NCBI GenBank assembly: GCA_020161615.1
Contig: JAIUPD010000003.1
Location: 434,001-498,000, forward strand
Length of the DNA stretch: 64,000 nucleotides
Source: Pseudomonadota bacterium
Lineage (GTDB): Bacteria; Pseudomonadota; Alphaproteobacteria; Rhodobacterales; Rhodobacteraceae
Direction: 5' to 3'
The first letter of the stretch is position 1, and every line of letters starts with the position of its first letter. The translations under genes and the position numbers were made by a program. Positions 1 through 8,840 of this stretch are shown piece by piece. The notes beneath the pieces are model-generated. The model searched no databases. It saw nothing but the letters and a program-made list of their open reading frames with translations, and was not told the DNA's origin.

Positions 1-1168
1 GGTTGTGCAGCTCGGTCATCGTGCCGTCGCGCAGATAGATCTTGTAGACCACCGAGGGCGCGGTGGTGATCAGGTCGAGATCGTATTCGCGCTCCAAGCG
101 GTCGCGGACCACTTCGAGGTGCAAAAGGCCCAGAAAGCCGCAGCGGAAACCGAAGCCCAGCGCCGCCGATGTCTCCATCTCGTAGGAGAAACTCGCGTCG
201 TTCAGCGCCAGCTTCTCGATCGCGTCGCGCAGGGCCTCGAAATCCGCGGCATCGACCGGGAAGAGGCCGCAGAACACCACCGGCTGCGCCGGTTTGAAGC
301 CGGGCAGCGGCTTGTCGGTGCCCTTCTTCTCATGGGTGATCGTGTCGCCCACGCGGGTGTCGCGCACCTGCTTGATCGAGGCGGTCAGCACGCCGATCTC
401 GCCCGGCCCCAACTCGGCGATATCGACCATCTTCGGCTTCAGCACGGCCAGCTTGTCGATGCCGTAAACCGCGCCGGTCTGCATCATCTTGATCGTGTCG
501 CCCTTCTTGATCACGCCATCCATGACGCGGATCATGACGACGACGCCCAGATAGGGGTCGTACCAGCTGTCGACCAGCATCGCCTTCAGGGGCGCGTTGC
601 GGTCGCCCTTGGGCGCGGGCAGGCGGGTGACGATGGCTTCCAGCACCTCGGGGATGCCGAGGCCGGATTTGGCCGAGATCAGCACCGCGTCCTGCGCGTC
701 GAGGCCGATCACATCCTCGATCTGCTCCTTCACCCGCTCGGGCTCGGCCGCCGGAAGGTCGATCTTGTTCAGCACCGGCACGATCTCGTGGCCCGCGTCG
801 ATGGCCTGATAGACGTTGGCCAGCGTCTGCGCCTCAACCCCCTGCGAGGCATCGACCACCAGCAGCGAGCCCTCGACCGCGCGCATCGAGCGCGACACTT
901 CATAGGCGAAGTCGACATGGCCGGGCGTGTCGATCAGGTTCAGCACATAGGTCTTGCCGTCCTTGGCCGGGTAATCGATGCGGACGGTGTTGGCCTTGAT
1001 GGTAATGCCGCGCTCACGCTCGATATCCATCGAGTCGAGGATCTGCTCCTTCATGTCGCGTTGCGCCACGGTGCCGGTCAGCTGGATCAGCCGGTCGGCC
1101 AGCGTGGATTTGCCGTGGTCGATATGCGCCACGATGGAGAAGTTGCGGATACGGTCGAGCTCGGTCAT
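1..1168 (-). CDS. lepA: Elongation factor 4 (LepA), 3' end outside window
   Basis: Ribosome back-translocating GTPase acting on stalled or mistranslocated 70S ribosomes in the cytoplasm. The N-terminal 389 codons are present. Right after the start are the G1 loop [10 protein letters not shown], the switch region with RERGITIKA, the G3 motif DTPGHVDF and the G4 motif NKIDLP, followed by domain II. The conserved [10 protein letters not shown] segment identifies LepA rather than EF-G or TypA. The start is the ATG at 1168, giving [20 protein letters not shown], the usual LepA N-terminus. The C-terminal part (LepA-specific CTD) lies beyond position 1. The gene is divergent from the small glycine-zipper gene. 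Identification is secure; only completeness is unknown. Confidence 0.97.
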   Translation of the reverse strand, partial: MTELDRIRNFSIVAHIDHGKSTLADRLIQLTGTVAQRDMKEQILDSMDIERERGITIKANTVRIDYPAKDGKTYVLNLIDTPGHVDFAYEVSRSMRAVEGSLLVVDASQGVEAQTLANVYQAIDAGHEIVPVLNKIDLPAAEPERVKEQIEDVIGLDAQDAVLISAKSGLGIPEVLEAIVTRLPAPKGDRNAPLKAMLVDSWYDPYLGVVVMIRVMDGVIKKGDTIKMMQTGAVYGIDKLAVLKPKMVDIAELGPGEIGVLTASIKQVRDTRVGDTITHEKKGTDKPLPGFKPAQPVVFCGLFPVDAADFEALRDAIEKLALNDASFSYEMETSAALGFGFRCGFLGLLHLEVVRDRLEREYDLDLITTAPSVVYKIYLRDGTMTELHN

Positions 1169-1278
1169 CGGCGGCCTCGGCTGGGTTCCCGGTCAGATAG
1201 CGGAACGCCGGGGTGAAGGAAAGGGGCCGGTTGACGGTCCGGGACTCGGGGCTAGCTGTCCGGCAGGAGGATACGGGC

Positions 1279-1428
1279 ATGACCATGGGCGCGGGCATCG
1301 CCGTCGGCATCGGGATCGGCACCGCCATCGGCGTGGCGATGGACAACATCGGCGTGGGCATCGCGCTGGGCGTGGGCATCGGCGTGGCGCTGGGGATCGC
1401 CTTCGACGCGGCCCGCAAGGACCGCTAG
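1279..1428 (+). CDS. 49-aa glycine-zipper membrane peptide
   Basis: A very small hydrophobic protein of 49 residues, starting MTMGAGIAVGIGIGTAIGVA and ending in a charged tail DAARKDR. Glycines recur at two- and four-residue spacing, forming GxxxG and GxG runs over two hydrophobic stretches split by MDN. This is the pattern of glycine-zipper or hairpin membrane peptides. The ATG at 1279 is chosen because AGGAGG lies at 1265-1270, eight bases upstream; the upstream ATG at 1213 has no such site. The function is unknown. It could be a membrane-packing or channel-like peptide. It stands alone, convergent with the enolase-family gene four bases away. Confidence 0.6.
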   Translation: MTMGAGIAVGIGIGTAIGVAMDNIGVGIALGVGIGVALGIAFDAARKDR

Positions 1429-1432
1429 CCGG

Positions 1433-2584
1433 TCACAGCCCCTCGGCAATGGTCGCGTGGTAGAGCCGGGCATAAGCCGTCTGCTCCGGCGTATCCGAGG
1501 ACCGGTATTCGGCGCCCGCCAGCCACTCCGGGTTCACCTCCAGCCCCCATCCGGGCGCCTCCGGCACCGTCAGCGCCCCGCCGGAGACGCGGAACGGATC
1601 GCCCAGGAAGAGGTCGCGCTGCCAGGGGTAGTAATCGTCGCCCTCGATGGAGAATTCCAGATATTTCCCGGCATTGGGCAGGGCCCGGAGCAGGTGCATC
1701 GTGGCCATGGTCACCAGCCCCAGGTTCGCGGCATGGGGCGTGACCGCCAGCCCCTCGGCCGCGGCCAGGCACGCGACATGCAGCGTCTTGGCGAGTCCGC
1801 CCAGATAGAGAATGTCGGGCTGCACCACATCGACCGCCCGGTCGCGGATCATCCGGGCGAAGGTCGTGACCTCGACCTCCTGCTCGCCGCCCGCCACATC
1901 GATATCCAGTGCCTCGGCCACGGCGGCGGTCGCGTCAAGGTCCCACCAGGGCACCGGCTCCTCGTAATGCGAGACGCCATTATCCTCCAGCATCCGGCCC
2001 ACGGCGATGGCGCGCGGCACGGAGAAGCCCGAATTGGCGTCGACCAGCGTGTCGAGGCCGCGCAGCGCCCGGGTTACGGCGGGGATGATGGCCTCGGTCC
2101 GGCCCCCCCATTGGTCGCGATCCTCGCCCATCTCGGCGCCGATGCGGAACTTGGCGGCGGTGAAGCCCTGCTCGGCGCAGATCCGCTTCAGGCGCTCGGC
2201 CTCCTGGTCGGGGGTCAGGTCACGCCGCATGGAACTGGCATAGGCCCGCACCGGCCCGGCGCTGCCCCCGATCAGCGCGGCGACCGGCTTGCCCGCGCGC
2301 CGGCCCGCCATGTCCCAGAGCGCGGTGTCGAGCCCGGCCAGCGCCCGGTTGCGGTAAGAGCCGGGGAATTTGTGCTCGGCCCGCTCGATGCGGGCGACCA
2401 GCGTGGCAATGTCGGCCGAATCCTGGCCCAGCGCCCAAGGGGTGATCTGGCGGTGAAAGACGCGGGCGGTTATGTCGGCGTTATAGGTCGCGGTCTGGCC
2501 CCAGCCGATGGCGCCATCCTCGGCCGTCGCCTTGACGAAGCAGACGAATTCGTCGTGGAAAGTCTCGAGGCGGATCAGGCGCAT
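1433..2584 (-). CDS. Mandelate racemase / muconate-lactonizing family protein (enolase superfamily)
   Basis: A 383-residue enolase-superfamily enzyme, full length for the family, with an N-terminal capping domain and a TIM barrel. Visible active-site pieces are AKFRIG (KxR, base), VDANSG, YEEPVP and GGEQE (three acidic metal ligands) and the late TPHAAN segment, where the His of a mandelate-racemase-type pair sits. Such enzymes abstract a proton alpha to a carboxylate, and most from this branch are sugar-acid dehydratases or racemases. The substrate cannot be read from the sequence. It stands alone between the glycine-zipper gene and a dispersed palindrome, with no transporter next to it. Confidence 0.85.
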   Translation of the reverse strand: MRLIRLETFHDEFVCFVKATAEDGAIGWGQTATYNADITARVFHRQITPWALGQDSADIATLVARIERAEHKFPGSYRNRALAGLDTALWDMAGRRAGKPVAALIGGSAGPVRAYASSMRRDLTPDQEAERLKRICAEQGFTAAKFRIGAEMGEDRDQWGGRTEAIIPAVTRALRGLDTLVDANSGFSVPRAIAVGRMLEDNGVSHYEEPVPWWDLDATAAVAEALDIDVAGGEQEVEVTTFARMIRDRAVDVVQPDILYLGGLAKTLHVACLAAAEGLAVTPHAANLGLVTMATMHLLRALPNAGKYLEFSIEGDDYYPWQRDLFLGDPFRVSGGALTVPEAPGWGLEVNPEWLAGAEYRSSDTPEQTAYARLYHATIAEGL

Positions 2585-2644
2585 GGGCGGGTCTCGGGTT
2601 TGCCGTCAGACTAGCGGCGCCCTGCCCCGCCGTCCATGGGGACC

Positions 2645-2672
2645 GCAGGATGGGCAATATTGCTCATCCTGC
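2645..2672. repeat. Dispersed palindrome, copy 1
   Basis: A 28-bp palindrome centred on CAATATTG with arms reading GCAGGATGGG; 13 of 14 pairs are Watson-Crick and the remaining one is G-T, which could still pair in RNA. It lies between the start of the enolase-family gene and the end of the GIY-YIG gene. A second, perfect 22-bp copy of the same core is at 18929-18950, so it is a dispersed element and not a local operator. It could act as a transcription terminator or REP-like element; there is no T-run. Confidence 0.75.
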
Positions 2673-2679
2673 CGGCGGG

Positions 2680-2997
2680 TCACAGCGCCCGGCCCCCGGT
2701 GGCCTCAAGCCAATGGGCGAACCGCTCTTTCAGCACACGCGGTCGGCTCAGCGCCTCGGTCTCGGGGTCGAGCCGTTCGAGGATCTCGAACCGGTATCCC
2801 GCCGCGGCCGCAGCCTGAAGCGCCGCATCGGGATGCACCCCCTGTCCCAGCACGAAGCGCAGCCGGTTCTCGACCGTGTCGAGCCTTGGCGCGGCGCCGA
2901 TCCAGAGCAGGCCGCCCGCGTGGACGGCATAGATCCCGGCCTGCGGTCTGGCCTCGCGATAGGCCGAGACGGCGGCTTTGCGGTCCTGTCGGTTCAT
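2680..2997 (-). CDS. Small GIY-YIG nuclease-like protein
   Basis: A 105-residue single-domain protein. GIYAVHA (from residue 21) and LLWIG (residues 30-34) form the two strands of a GIY-YIG motif, with WIG in place of YIG. They are followed by an Arg-containing helix (ENRLRF) and a late Glu (LKERFAHW), the usual order of catalytic residues. It resembles the stand-alone GIY-YIG proteins found next to DUF2239 in alpha- and gammaproteobacteria. Start ATG 2997 has AAAGGAG at 3006-3012. It is divergent from the DUF2239 gene, and both promoters touch one palindrome. DNA cleavage has not been shown for this subgroup as far as I know; a regulatory or RNA role is possible. Confidence 0.75.
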   Translation of the reverse strand: MNRQDRKAAVSAYREARPQAGIYAVHAGGLLWIGAAPRLDTVENRLRFVLGQGVHPDAALQAAAAAGYRFEILERLDPETEALSRPRVLKERFAHWLEATGGRAL

Positions 2998-3018
2998 GAG
3001 ACGACTCCTTTGCCCGGG

Positions 3019-3069
3019 CTGATAGCAGAACCTCGCGCCCCGCGCAATATTACCCGGGTAATATTGACA
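3019..3069. promoter_or_regulatory. Shared divergent promoter with 20-bp perfect palindromic operator
   Basis: Positions 3046-3065 read AATATTACCCGGGTAATATT, a perfect palindrome. Its right end runs into TTGACA (3064-3069), a consensus -35 for the DUF2239 gene. Its left end runs into TTGCGC on the minus strand (3047-3042), followed by a 17-bp spacer and TATCAG (3024-3019) preceded by TG, an extended -10 for the GIY-YIG gene. The two -35 elements therefore share the outer TT of the palindrome, so one bound protein would block both promoters. The palindrome is seen directly; the promoter calls are inference. Confidence 0.75.
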
Positions 3070-3097
3070 GGCGGTGCCGGCTGGTGTTCATGGCACC

Positions 3098-3595
3098 ATG
3101 GAACAGAATGATGCATGCACCGCCTTTCTGGGGCTGGAGATCGTGGCCGAAGGCCCCCTGGCGCAGGTCGCGCCGGTGGCGCTGGCCCGGGGGGCACTGG
3201 TCTTCGACGACCGGACGGGGCGGGTCGTGGATCTCGACCCGCGGGAATGGCAGACGCCCGCCCCGCCCCGGCGCGGACGGCCGAAGCTGGGGGTGGTGGC
3301 GAAGGAGGTCACGCTGATGCAGCGGCACTGGGACTGGCTCGGCTCGCAACCGGGCGGGGCCTCGGCGACGATCCGGCGGCTGGTCGAGGCGGCCCGCGCG
3401 GCCGAGGGCGGCGCGGCCGAGCGGCGCGATGCCTGCTGGCGGGCGATGAACGCGCTGGCGGGCGATCTTCCGGGATTCGAGGAGGCGAGCCGGGCGCTTT
3501 ACGCGGGCGATCTGGAAGGCTTCGCGGCGCGGGTCGAGGATTGGCCTGCGGGGATCCGGGGGTATGTCCGGCGAATGGCGGGGGTGGGTTCGTAG
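3098..3595 (+). CDS. DUF2239 family protein, probable ribbon-helix-helix DNA-binding segment
   Basis: A 165-residue protein of the uncharacterised DUF2239 family. Residues 62-101 look like a ribbon-helix-helix unit: a strand AKEVTL after GRPKLGVV, a helix around QRHWDWL, a GGAS turn and a second helix TIRRLVEAAR. The C-terminal half is helical. The start is placed at ATG 3098 (MEQNDACTAF), not the in-frame GTG at 3074, because the family begins there. No Shine-Dalgarno precedes it, and the predicted transcription start from TTGACA falls almost on the ATG, so the mRNA may be leaderless. It is divergent from the GIY-YIG gene. Being the repressor of the shared palindrome is an inference. Confidence 0.8.
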   Translation: MEQNDACTAFLGLEIVAEGPLAQVAPVALARGALVFDDRTGRVVDLDPREWQTPAPPRRGRPKLGVVAKEVTLMQRHWDWLGSQPGGASATIRRLVEAARAAEGGAAERRDACWRAMNALAGDLPGFEEASRALYAGDLEGFAARVEDWPAGIRGYVRRMAGVGS

Positions 3596-3608
3596 GGGGG
3601 CGGATCAC

Positions 3609-3628
3609 GGTGCGTGGGAGCACGCACC
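3609..3628 (+). terminator. Possible hairpin after DUF2239 gene
   Basis: GGTGCGTG and CACGCACC pair perfectly around a GGAG loop just 13 bases after the stop codon. There is no following T-run, so intrinsic termination is uncertain. It may only protect the 3' end. Confidence 0.35.
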
Positions 3629-3682
3629 ATTCGCACAAAGGTCAGACCTTAGCCGTCGATCCACGCGAAGTAGAAAAAATGC

Positions 3683-3717
3683 AAAAAGGGCCGGGATTCC
3701 TATAAGAACCCCGGCCC
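3683..3717 (-). terminator. Rho-independent terminator of thrS
   Basis: On the minus strand a 12-bp stem starting GGGCCGGGGTTC, with one G-U pair, closes a short AT-rich loop and is followed by five T (3687-3683). The G-U pair only works in the minus-strand RNA (it is A-C on the other strand), so it serves thrS, which ends 26 bases upstream. Confidence 0.85.
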
Positions 3718-3742
3718 CAATGTTGAAAAAGTACCAGCCCGC

Positions 3743-5689
3743 TCAGACCATATCGGGCGGCGTCGCCTCGGCGGCCAGCGCCGGGACCAGCGCGTCCAGC
3801 GCCATCGTCTCGGTCCGGTTGTCACCCAGACGCCGAACGGAAACCGTCCGCTCGGCCACCTCGCGGGCGCCCAGAGCCAGGATCACCGGCACCTTGGCAA
3901 GCGAATGCTCGCGGACCTTGTAGTTGATCTTCTCGTTGCGGGTATCGGCCTCGACCCGCAGACCCGCCTTGCGCAGGGCATCCACAACCTCGGTAACATA
4001 GGCATCCGCCTCGGAGACGATCGAGGCCACCACCACCTGCTGCGGTGCCAGCCACAAGGGCAGCTTGCCCGAATAGTTCTCGATCAGGATGCCGATGAAG
4101 CGCTCGAACGAGCCCAGGCAGGCGCGGTGCAGCATCAGCGGCCGATGCTTGGCGCCGTCCGCACCGACATAGCTCGCATCCAGCCGCTCGGGCAGGTTCG
4201 GGTCCACCTGGAAGGTGCCGCATTGCCAGTCGCGGCCGATGGCATCGGTCAGCACGAATTCCAGCTTCGGCCCGTAGAAGGCACCCTCGCCCGGGAACAG
4301 CTCATAGGCATAGCCCGCGGCCGTCACGGCGTTGGCCAGCGCCGCTTCGGCGTAATCCCAGCTCTCCTCGGTGCCGATGCGCTTTTCCGGGCGCGTTGAC
4401 AGCTTGATGCGCCATTTGTCGAAGCCCAGCTCGGCATAGACATCGGCCAGGAATTCGATGAAGCGCTTCGCCTCGCCCTCGATCTGTTCCTCGGTGGCGA
4501 AGATATGCGCGTCATCCTGCGTGAAGCCACGCACCCGCATGATTCCGTGCAGCGCGCCCGAAGGCTCGTACCGCGCGCAGGAGCCGAATTCGGCCATCCT
4601 GAGCGGCAGGTCACGATAGGATTTCAGGCCATGGTTGAAGATCTGCACGTGGCACGGGCAGTTCATCGGCTTCAGGGCGTTGACGGTCTTTTCCTTGGCG
4701 CCCTCTTCGTCCACCTCGACGATGAACATGTTCTCGCGGTAATTCTCCCAATGCCCCGAGGCTTCCCAGAGCTTGCGGTTCACCACCTGCGGCGTGTTCA
4801 CCTCGACATAGCCGCCCGCGCGCTGCTTGCGGCGCATGTAATCCTGCAGCGTGGCATAGATCGTCCAGCCGTTCGGGTGCCAGAAGACCTGCCCGGGGGC
4901 CTCTTCCTGCATGTGGAACAGGTCCATCTCGCGCCCCAGCTTGCGGTGGTCGCGCTTGGCGGCCTCCTCCAGCATGTGCAGATGCGCCTTCAGGTCGTCG
5001 CGGTTCTTGAAGGCGACGCCATAGATCCGCTGCAGCATCGGGCGCGAGGCATCGCCCAGCCAATAGGCCCCCGCGACATGCGTCAGCTTGAAGCCGTCGG
5101 CCGGGACCTGACCCGTGTGTTGCAGGTGCGGCCCCCGGCAGAGGTCCTGCCAGTCGCCGTGCCAGTACATGCGGATCTGCTGGTCCTCGGGGATGCGGTT
5201 GACCAGTTCGACCTTATAAGGCTCGCCCGATTTTTCATAGTAATCAAGCGCATCGGCGCGCGACCAGACTTCGGTCCTGACCGGCTCGCGGGCGTTGATG
5301 ATCTTCTTCATCTCGGCCTCGATGGCGCCCAGATCTTCGGGCGTGAAAGGCTCGGCGCGGTCGAAATCGTAGAACCAGCCATAGTCGCGGACCGGGCCGA
5401 TCGTCACCTTCGTATCGGGCCAGAGCGCCTGCACGGCGCGGGCCATGATATGCGCCAGGTCATGGCGGATCAGCTCCAGCGCCGGGCCGTCGTCCTTCAG
5501 CGTGTTGATCGAGATATTGGCGTCGCCCTCGATGGGCCAGGCGAGGTCCCAGTGCTGGCCGTTCACCTGGGCCGAGATGGCGGCCTTGGCCAGAGACGGG
5601 GCGATGGACTTGGCCACCTCGGCGGGCGTGATGCCGGCGGGGTATTCGCGCACATTGCCATCGGGAAATTTAAGGGAAATCTGGCTCAT
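3743..5689 (-). CDS. thrS: Threonyl-tRNA synthetase
   Basis: Class II aminoacyl-tRNA synthetase that charges tRNA-Thr in the cytoplasm; 648 residues, normal length. Order of domains: N-terminal TGS domain, editing domain with HDLAH and the Cys-containing DLCRGPHL, catalytic core with zinc-ligand NCPCH, motif 2 around [15 protein letters not shown] and motif 3 region, then the anticodon-binding domain from about residue 545 (PQQVVVASI). The start ATG 5689 is preceded by an AGGAGC site. It is transcribed alone, with a terminator just after the stop and the tctA operon terminator on its upstream side. No T-box or leader peptide is evident upstream. Confidence 0.98.
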   Translation of the reverse strand: MSQISLKFPDGNVREYPAGITPAEVAKSIAPSLAKAAISAQVNGQHWDLAWPIEGDANISINTLKDDGPALELIRHDLAHIMARAVQALWPDTKVTIGPVRDYGWFYDFDRAEPFTPEDLGAIEAEMKKIINAREPVRTEVWSRADALDYYEKSGEPYKVELVNRIPEDQQIRMYWHGDWQDLCRGPHLQHTGQVPADGFKLTHVAGAYWLGDASRPMLQRIYGVAFKNRDDLKAHLHMLEEAAKRDHRKLGREMDLFHMQEEAPGQVFWHPNGWTIYATLQDYMRRKQRAGGYVEVNTPQVVNRKLWEASGHWENYRENMFIVEVDEEGAKEKTVNALKPMNCPCHVQIFNHGLKSYRDLPLRMAEFGSCARYEPSGALHGIMRVRGFTQDDAHIFATEEQIEGEAKRFIEFLADVYAELGFDKWRIKLSTRPEKRIGTEESWDYAEAALANAVTAAGYAYELFPGEGAFYGPKLEFVLTDAIGRDWQCGTFQVDPNLPERLDASYVGADGAKHRPLMLHRACLGSFERFIGILIENYSGKLPLWLAPQQVVVASIVSEADAYVTEVVDALRKAGLRVEADTRNEKINYKVREHSLAKVPVILALGAREVAERTVSVRRLGDNRTETMALDALVPALAAEATPPDMV

Positions 5690-5789
5690 CGGGCCAAGCT
5701 CCTCGTCGTTTCGGCGCCCACGGAACGCCCGGTTGCGGGTTATGTCGGGGTTATGTGCCGCGCGCCGCGGGCCTTGTCAACGTCGCATG

Positions 5790-5821
5790 AAAAACGCCGC
5801 CGCCCGGGTGGGGCGGCGGCG
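5790..5821 (-). terminator. Rho-independent terminator of the tct operon
   Basis: A perfect 10-bp GC stem (arms 5795-5804 and 5812-5821), a 7-nt loop, then five T on the minus strand (5794-5790). It follows the tctA stop by about 20 bases. Confidence 0.85.
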
Positions 5822-5842
5822 CCATGATGACCGCAATCGCGC

Positions 5843-7336
5843 TTATTCCTTGCCCAGCGCCGCCGCCCGGCGGGACTTGATCCAGGGCGAGAGATAGGGC
5901 CAGACGATGGAGAAGGCCGCGACCGCCAGCAGGAAGGCCGAGAGGGGGCGGGTGAAGAAGGGCCAGACCCCCTCGTCCGTATAGGTGATGCCGCGGCGCA
6001 GGTTCAGCTCCAGCATCGGGCCCAGGATGAAGGCCAGGATGAAGGGCCCGACCGGCAGTTTCACCTTGTCCATGAGCAGACCCGCGGCGGCGAAGCCCAG
6101 CAGCAGCACGTAGTTGAACGCGGTCGAGGAGCCGACGAAGACGCCGATGAAGCCCAGCACGACGATGGCCGGATAGAGGTAATGATACGGGATCTTCAGG
6201 ATCGCCGGAAACAGCCGCATGCCGAAATACTGCAGCACCAGCGTGATGACCGCCGCCAGGATCGCCGTCAGGAACAGCGCATAGACGATATCGGGGTTGT
6301 TGGCGAAGAGGAGCGGCCCGGCCTGGATCCCGTGGATCATCAGCCCGCCCAGCAGGATCGCCGTGGTGCCGTCCCCGGGGATGCCCAGCGCCACCATCGG
6401 GATCAGCGCGCCGCCGACCGAGGCGTTGTTAGACGTCTCCGAGGCGAAGACGCCATCGACGCAACCCTTGCCGAATTTCTCGGGGTGTTTGGAGGCGGAT
6501 TTGGCCTGCGCATAGGCGACCATGTTGGACAGGGCCGAGCCCATGCCGGGCAGGAAGCCGATCCAGAGCCCGATCATGAAGGACCGCACGATGTTCCAGG
6601 CGTTGTCGATGTATTCCCTGAGCGTGACGCCGAACCCCTTGATCTGCGACACATCGACCTCGGGGATCTGCTGCTCGCCCCGGGCGTGGTCCTGCACGAT
6701 CTGCTTCAGCGCGAAGAGGCCCAGCATCAGCGCGATCAGGTCGATCCCGCCCGAGAGGTAGATCGAACCGAAGGTAAAGCGCGCATAGCCGTCGATCGGC
6801 GCGAAACCCACGGTTGACAGCAAAAGCCCCAGGGCCGCCGCCGCCATGCCGTGAAAGATCGAGCCCCGGGCCAGCGCCGCGACCAGCGCGATGGCGCAGA
6901 ACCCCAGCGAGAAATACTCCCAAGGCCCCAGCTGCAGCGCCATCCGCGCCATGAAGGGCGACAGGAACATGGCGATCAGGATCGAGAAGGCCGTACCGAT
7001 GAAGCTGGCGACGATGGCCGCGCCCAGGGCCTTCACCGCCTCGCCGTTGCGGGTCATCGGGTAGCCGTCGAAGGTCGTGGCGATGGACGAGGGCGAACCG
7101 GGGATGCCCAGCAGGATGGAACCGATCATCCCCCCCGACACGCCGCCGATCCAGATCGAGACCAGCATGGCCAGGCCCACATGCGGGTCCATGCCGAAGG
7201 TGATGGGCAGCAGCAGCGCCACGCCCAGGCCCCCCGACAGGCCCGGAATGGCCCCCAGGATGATGCCCAGCGCGGTGGCGGCCAGGATGATCAGCAGCGT
7301 CGTGGGCTGCAGCAGCGACAGGAACGTGTCGAACAT
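5843..7336 (-). CDS. tctA: Tripartite tricarboxylate transporter, large membrane subunit
   Basis: The main permease (about 497 residues, roughly 12 membrane segments) of a TTT-family secondary importer for carboxylates. The N-terminal GLSGGLGVALLLP region and the GIPGSPSS and GIPGDGTT segments are the conserved pyrrole-like signature loops of TctA. The start is taken at ATG 7336 (MFDTFLSLLQPTT), because the residues upstream of it in the open frame are charged and overlap tctB. It follows tctB by ten bases and is the last gene of the operon; its terminator is at 5790-5821. Transport energised by an ion gradient is family knowledge. Confidence 0.93.
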   Translation of the reverse strand: MFDTFLSLLQPTTLLIILAATALGIILGAIPGLSGGLGVALLLPITFGMDPHVGLAMLVSIWIGGVSGGMIGSILLGIPGSPSSIATTFDGYPMTRNGEAVKALGAAIVASFIGTAFSILIAMFLSPFMARMALQLGPWEYFSLGFCAIALVAALARGSIFHGMAAAALGLLLSTVGFAPIDGYARFTFGSIYLSGGIDLIALMLGLFALKQIVQDHARGEQQIPEVDVSQIKGFGVTLREYIDNAWNIVRSFMIGLWIGFLPGMGSALSNMVAYAQAKSASKHPEKFGKGCVDGVFASETSNNASVGGALIPMVALGIPGDGTTAILLGGLMIHGIQAGPLLFANNPDIVYALFLTAILAAVITLVLQYFGMRLFPAILKIPYHYLYPAIVVLGFIGVFVGSSTAFNYVLLLGFAAAGLLMDKVKLPVGPFILAFILGPMLELNLRRGITYTDEGVWPFFTRPLSAFLLAVAAFSIVWPYLSPWIKSRRAAALGKE

Positions 7337-7346
7337 GGCCGGACCC

Positions 7347-7793
7347 TCAGAAAAGGATGCCTTGCGGCAGGTAGGCGTTGAGCGCCGTCTTGAAGAGGAG
7401 ATGCACCCCTCCGGTGACGGCCAGCGCATAGATCAGCCCGCGCCACCAGACGCGGCGCTCGGGGCCGGCGATGATCCAGTAGAAGCCGAAGACCGCGGTG
7501 ACGCTGGCGACGTAGAAACCCACCAGCCAGAGCGCCAGCGCGTAGAACAGCATGAGCCCCGCCATGGTAAGGCCGCGGACCAGCGCCGCGGGGTCCATCC
7601 GGCGCCCCTGCTCCGTGGGCCTGGTCAGCAACAGCCCCAGCCCGCAGATCACCAGGATGGTGCAGGCGAAGATCGGGAACAGCTTGGGGCCTGGGTCGTC
7701 GTTGAAGGTGCGGACGCTGATCTGCGAGGCAATTGCGATGCCCGCCACGCCCAGCGCCAGCAGACCCGCGCCAAGGGGACGATCGGTGTTCAT
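7347..7793 (-). CDS. tctB: Tripartite tricarboxylate transporter, small membrane subunit
   Basis: A 148-residue TctB-type protein with four hydrophobic segments (about residues 8-24, 40-60, 75-105 and 118-136) and the typical DPGPKLFP motif between the first two. It pairs with TctA in the membrane. It sits between a TctC-type binding protein gene and tctA in the usual C-B-A order, with only ten bases before tctA. Confidence 0.88.
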   Translation of the reverse strand: MNTDRPLGAGLLALGVAGIAIASQISVRTFNDDPGPKLFPIFACTILVICGLGLLLTRPTEQGRRMDPAALVRGLTMAGLMLFYALALWLVGFYVASVTAVFGFYWIIAGPERRVWWRGLIYALAVTGGVHLLFKTALNAYLPQGILF

Positions 7794-7847
7794 GTCTCTC
7801 TCCTGCCGTGGTCGGGGCGCGCGGGACCTCCGCCCACCCCGCCGGAT

Positions 7848-8804
7848 TCATTGCGCCGCAAGGCCGAGGTGCTGCGCAAGCTCGGCGATGTGGCGGTCTT
7901 CCTGCTGCAGTATCGCATTGGCCTCTTCCAGCGAATGCGCCACGAAGCTGCTGTCCGCCGCCGCCAGCGCCTGGGCGACCTGCGGATCGTCGCCCATGCC
8001 CTGGATCGCTGCGTTGATGGCCTCGGCCACCGCCGGGTCGATCCCTGCCGGGCCAAACACCACCAGCGGCGCGATCCAGGACACGTTCACCCCCTGATCG
8101 AGGCAGGTCTGGAACTCGGGATAATCGGGATCGGGCGTCGGATCGACCATGCAGAGCACCCGCATGTCGCCCGAGGTCACATATTGCCGCGCCGAACCCG
8201 CACCCAGATTGCCCAGCGTGATATGCCCGCCCTGGATGCCCGCAACCTTGTCGACCTCGGCCGAGGCTTCGACCAGGCGCAGATCGACGCCCTCGTTCAT
8301 CATGATCGTGCCGGCGATGAAATGCGTGGCCTGCCCCAGCGAGACACCGACCGTGTACTGACCGGGATGGGCGCGCGCGTCCTCGACGAATTCGCGCATG
8401 GTTTGCCAGGGCGCGTCGGGCGCCACCGCATAGACCTGCGGCGGATAGGATTGGGCGATGCCCAGCACGGTGAAGGCGTCCAGCCCGTGATTGTAGCGGC
8501 CGGTCTGCATGCCCACCAGCATCCCGGTGTGCTGGAACAGCAGCGTCTGGCCATCGGGCGCGGCATTGCGCACGGTTTCCTGCGCGACGACGCCGCCGCC
8601 CTCGGGCTGGTTGATGACCGCCACCGCCGTGCCGGTGTGGCGCTGCAGGTAATCGGCAAAGATCCGCCCCATCACATCGGTGCCGCCGCCCGGCCGCGAG
8701 GGGATGATCAGCTGGATCGGTCCGCTCGGCCAGGTCTGGGCGCCCGAGGCGCCCGCGGCGAGGGCCAGCGCCAGAGCGGCGGCCAGGGTCTTGTGCAGGT
8801 TCAT
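7848..8804 (-). CDS. TctC-type periplasmic solute-binding protein (first of two)
   Basis: A 318-residue extracytoplasmic receptor of the Bug/TctC family. A Sec signal peptide is clear (KTLAAALALALAAGASGA), with cleavage near residue 22. The ligand loop IIPSRPGGGTDVMGR and the second binding loop around GVVAQETVRNA fit the family, which grips a carboxylate through backbone amides. A GGGAGGAC-like site precedes ATG 8804. It stands directly before tctB and is the likely partner of TctA/TctB. A second, related receptor heads the same operon (10671-11648). The ligand is unknown. Confidence 0.9.
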   Translation of the reverse strand: MNLHKTLAAALALALAAGASGAQTWPSGPIQLIIPSRPGGGTDVMGRIFADYLQRHTGTAVAVINQPEGGGVVAQETVRNAAPDGQTLLFQHTGMLVGMQTGRYNHGLDAFTVLGIAQSYPPQVYAVAPDAPWQTMREFVEDARAHPGQYTVGVSLGQATHFIAGTIMMNEGVDLRLVEASAEVDKVAGIQGGHITLGNLGAGSARQYVTSGDMRVLCMVDPTPDPDYPEFQTCLDQGVNVSWIAPLVVFGPAGIDPAVAEAINAAIQGMGDDPQVAQALAAADSSFVAHSLEEANAILQQEDRHIAELAQHLGLAAQ

Positions 8805-8840
8805 GTCATGTCCTCCCGAATGAACGATGCCTTGTCGGTG

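Noticed and set aside
5..1216. 403-codon plus-strand open frame opposite lepA
   Set aside because: It is the antisense of lepA, His/Arg/Asp-rich with no family resemblance; high GC makes long antisense frames common here.
3600..3682. tRNA or small RNA downstream of the DUF2239 gene
   Set aside because: A hairpin is present, but no cloverleaf or T-loop consensus could be found.
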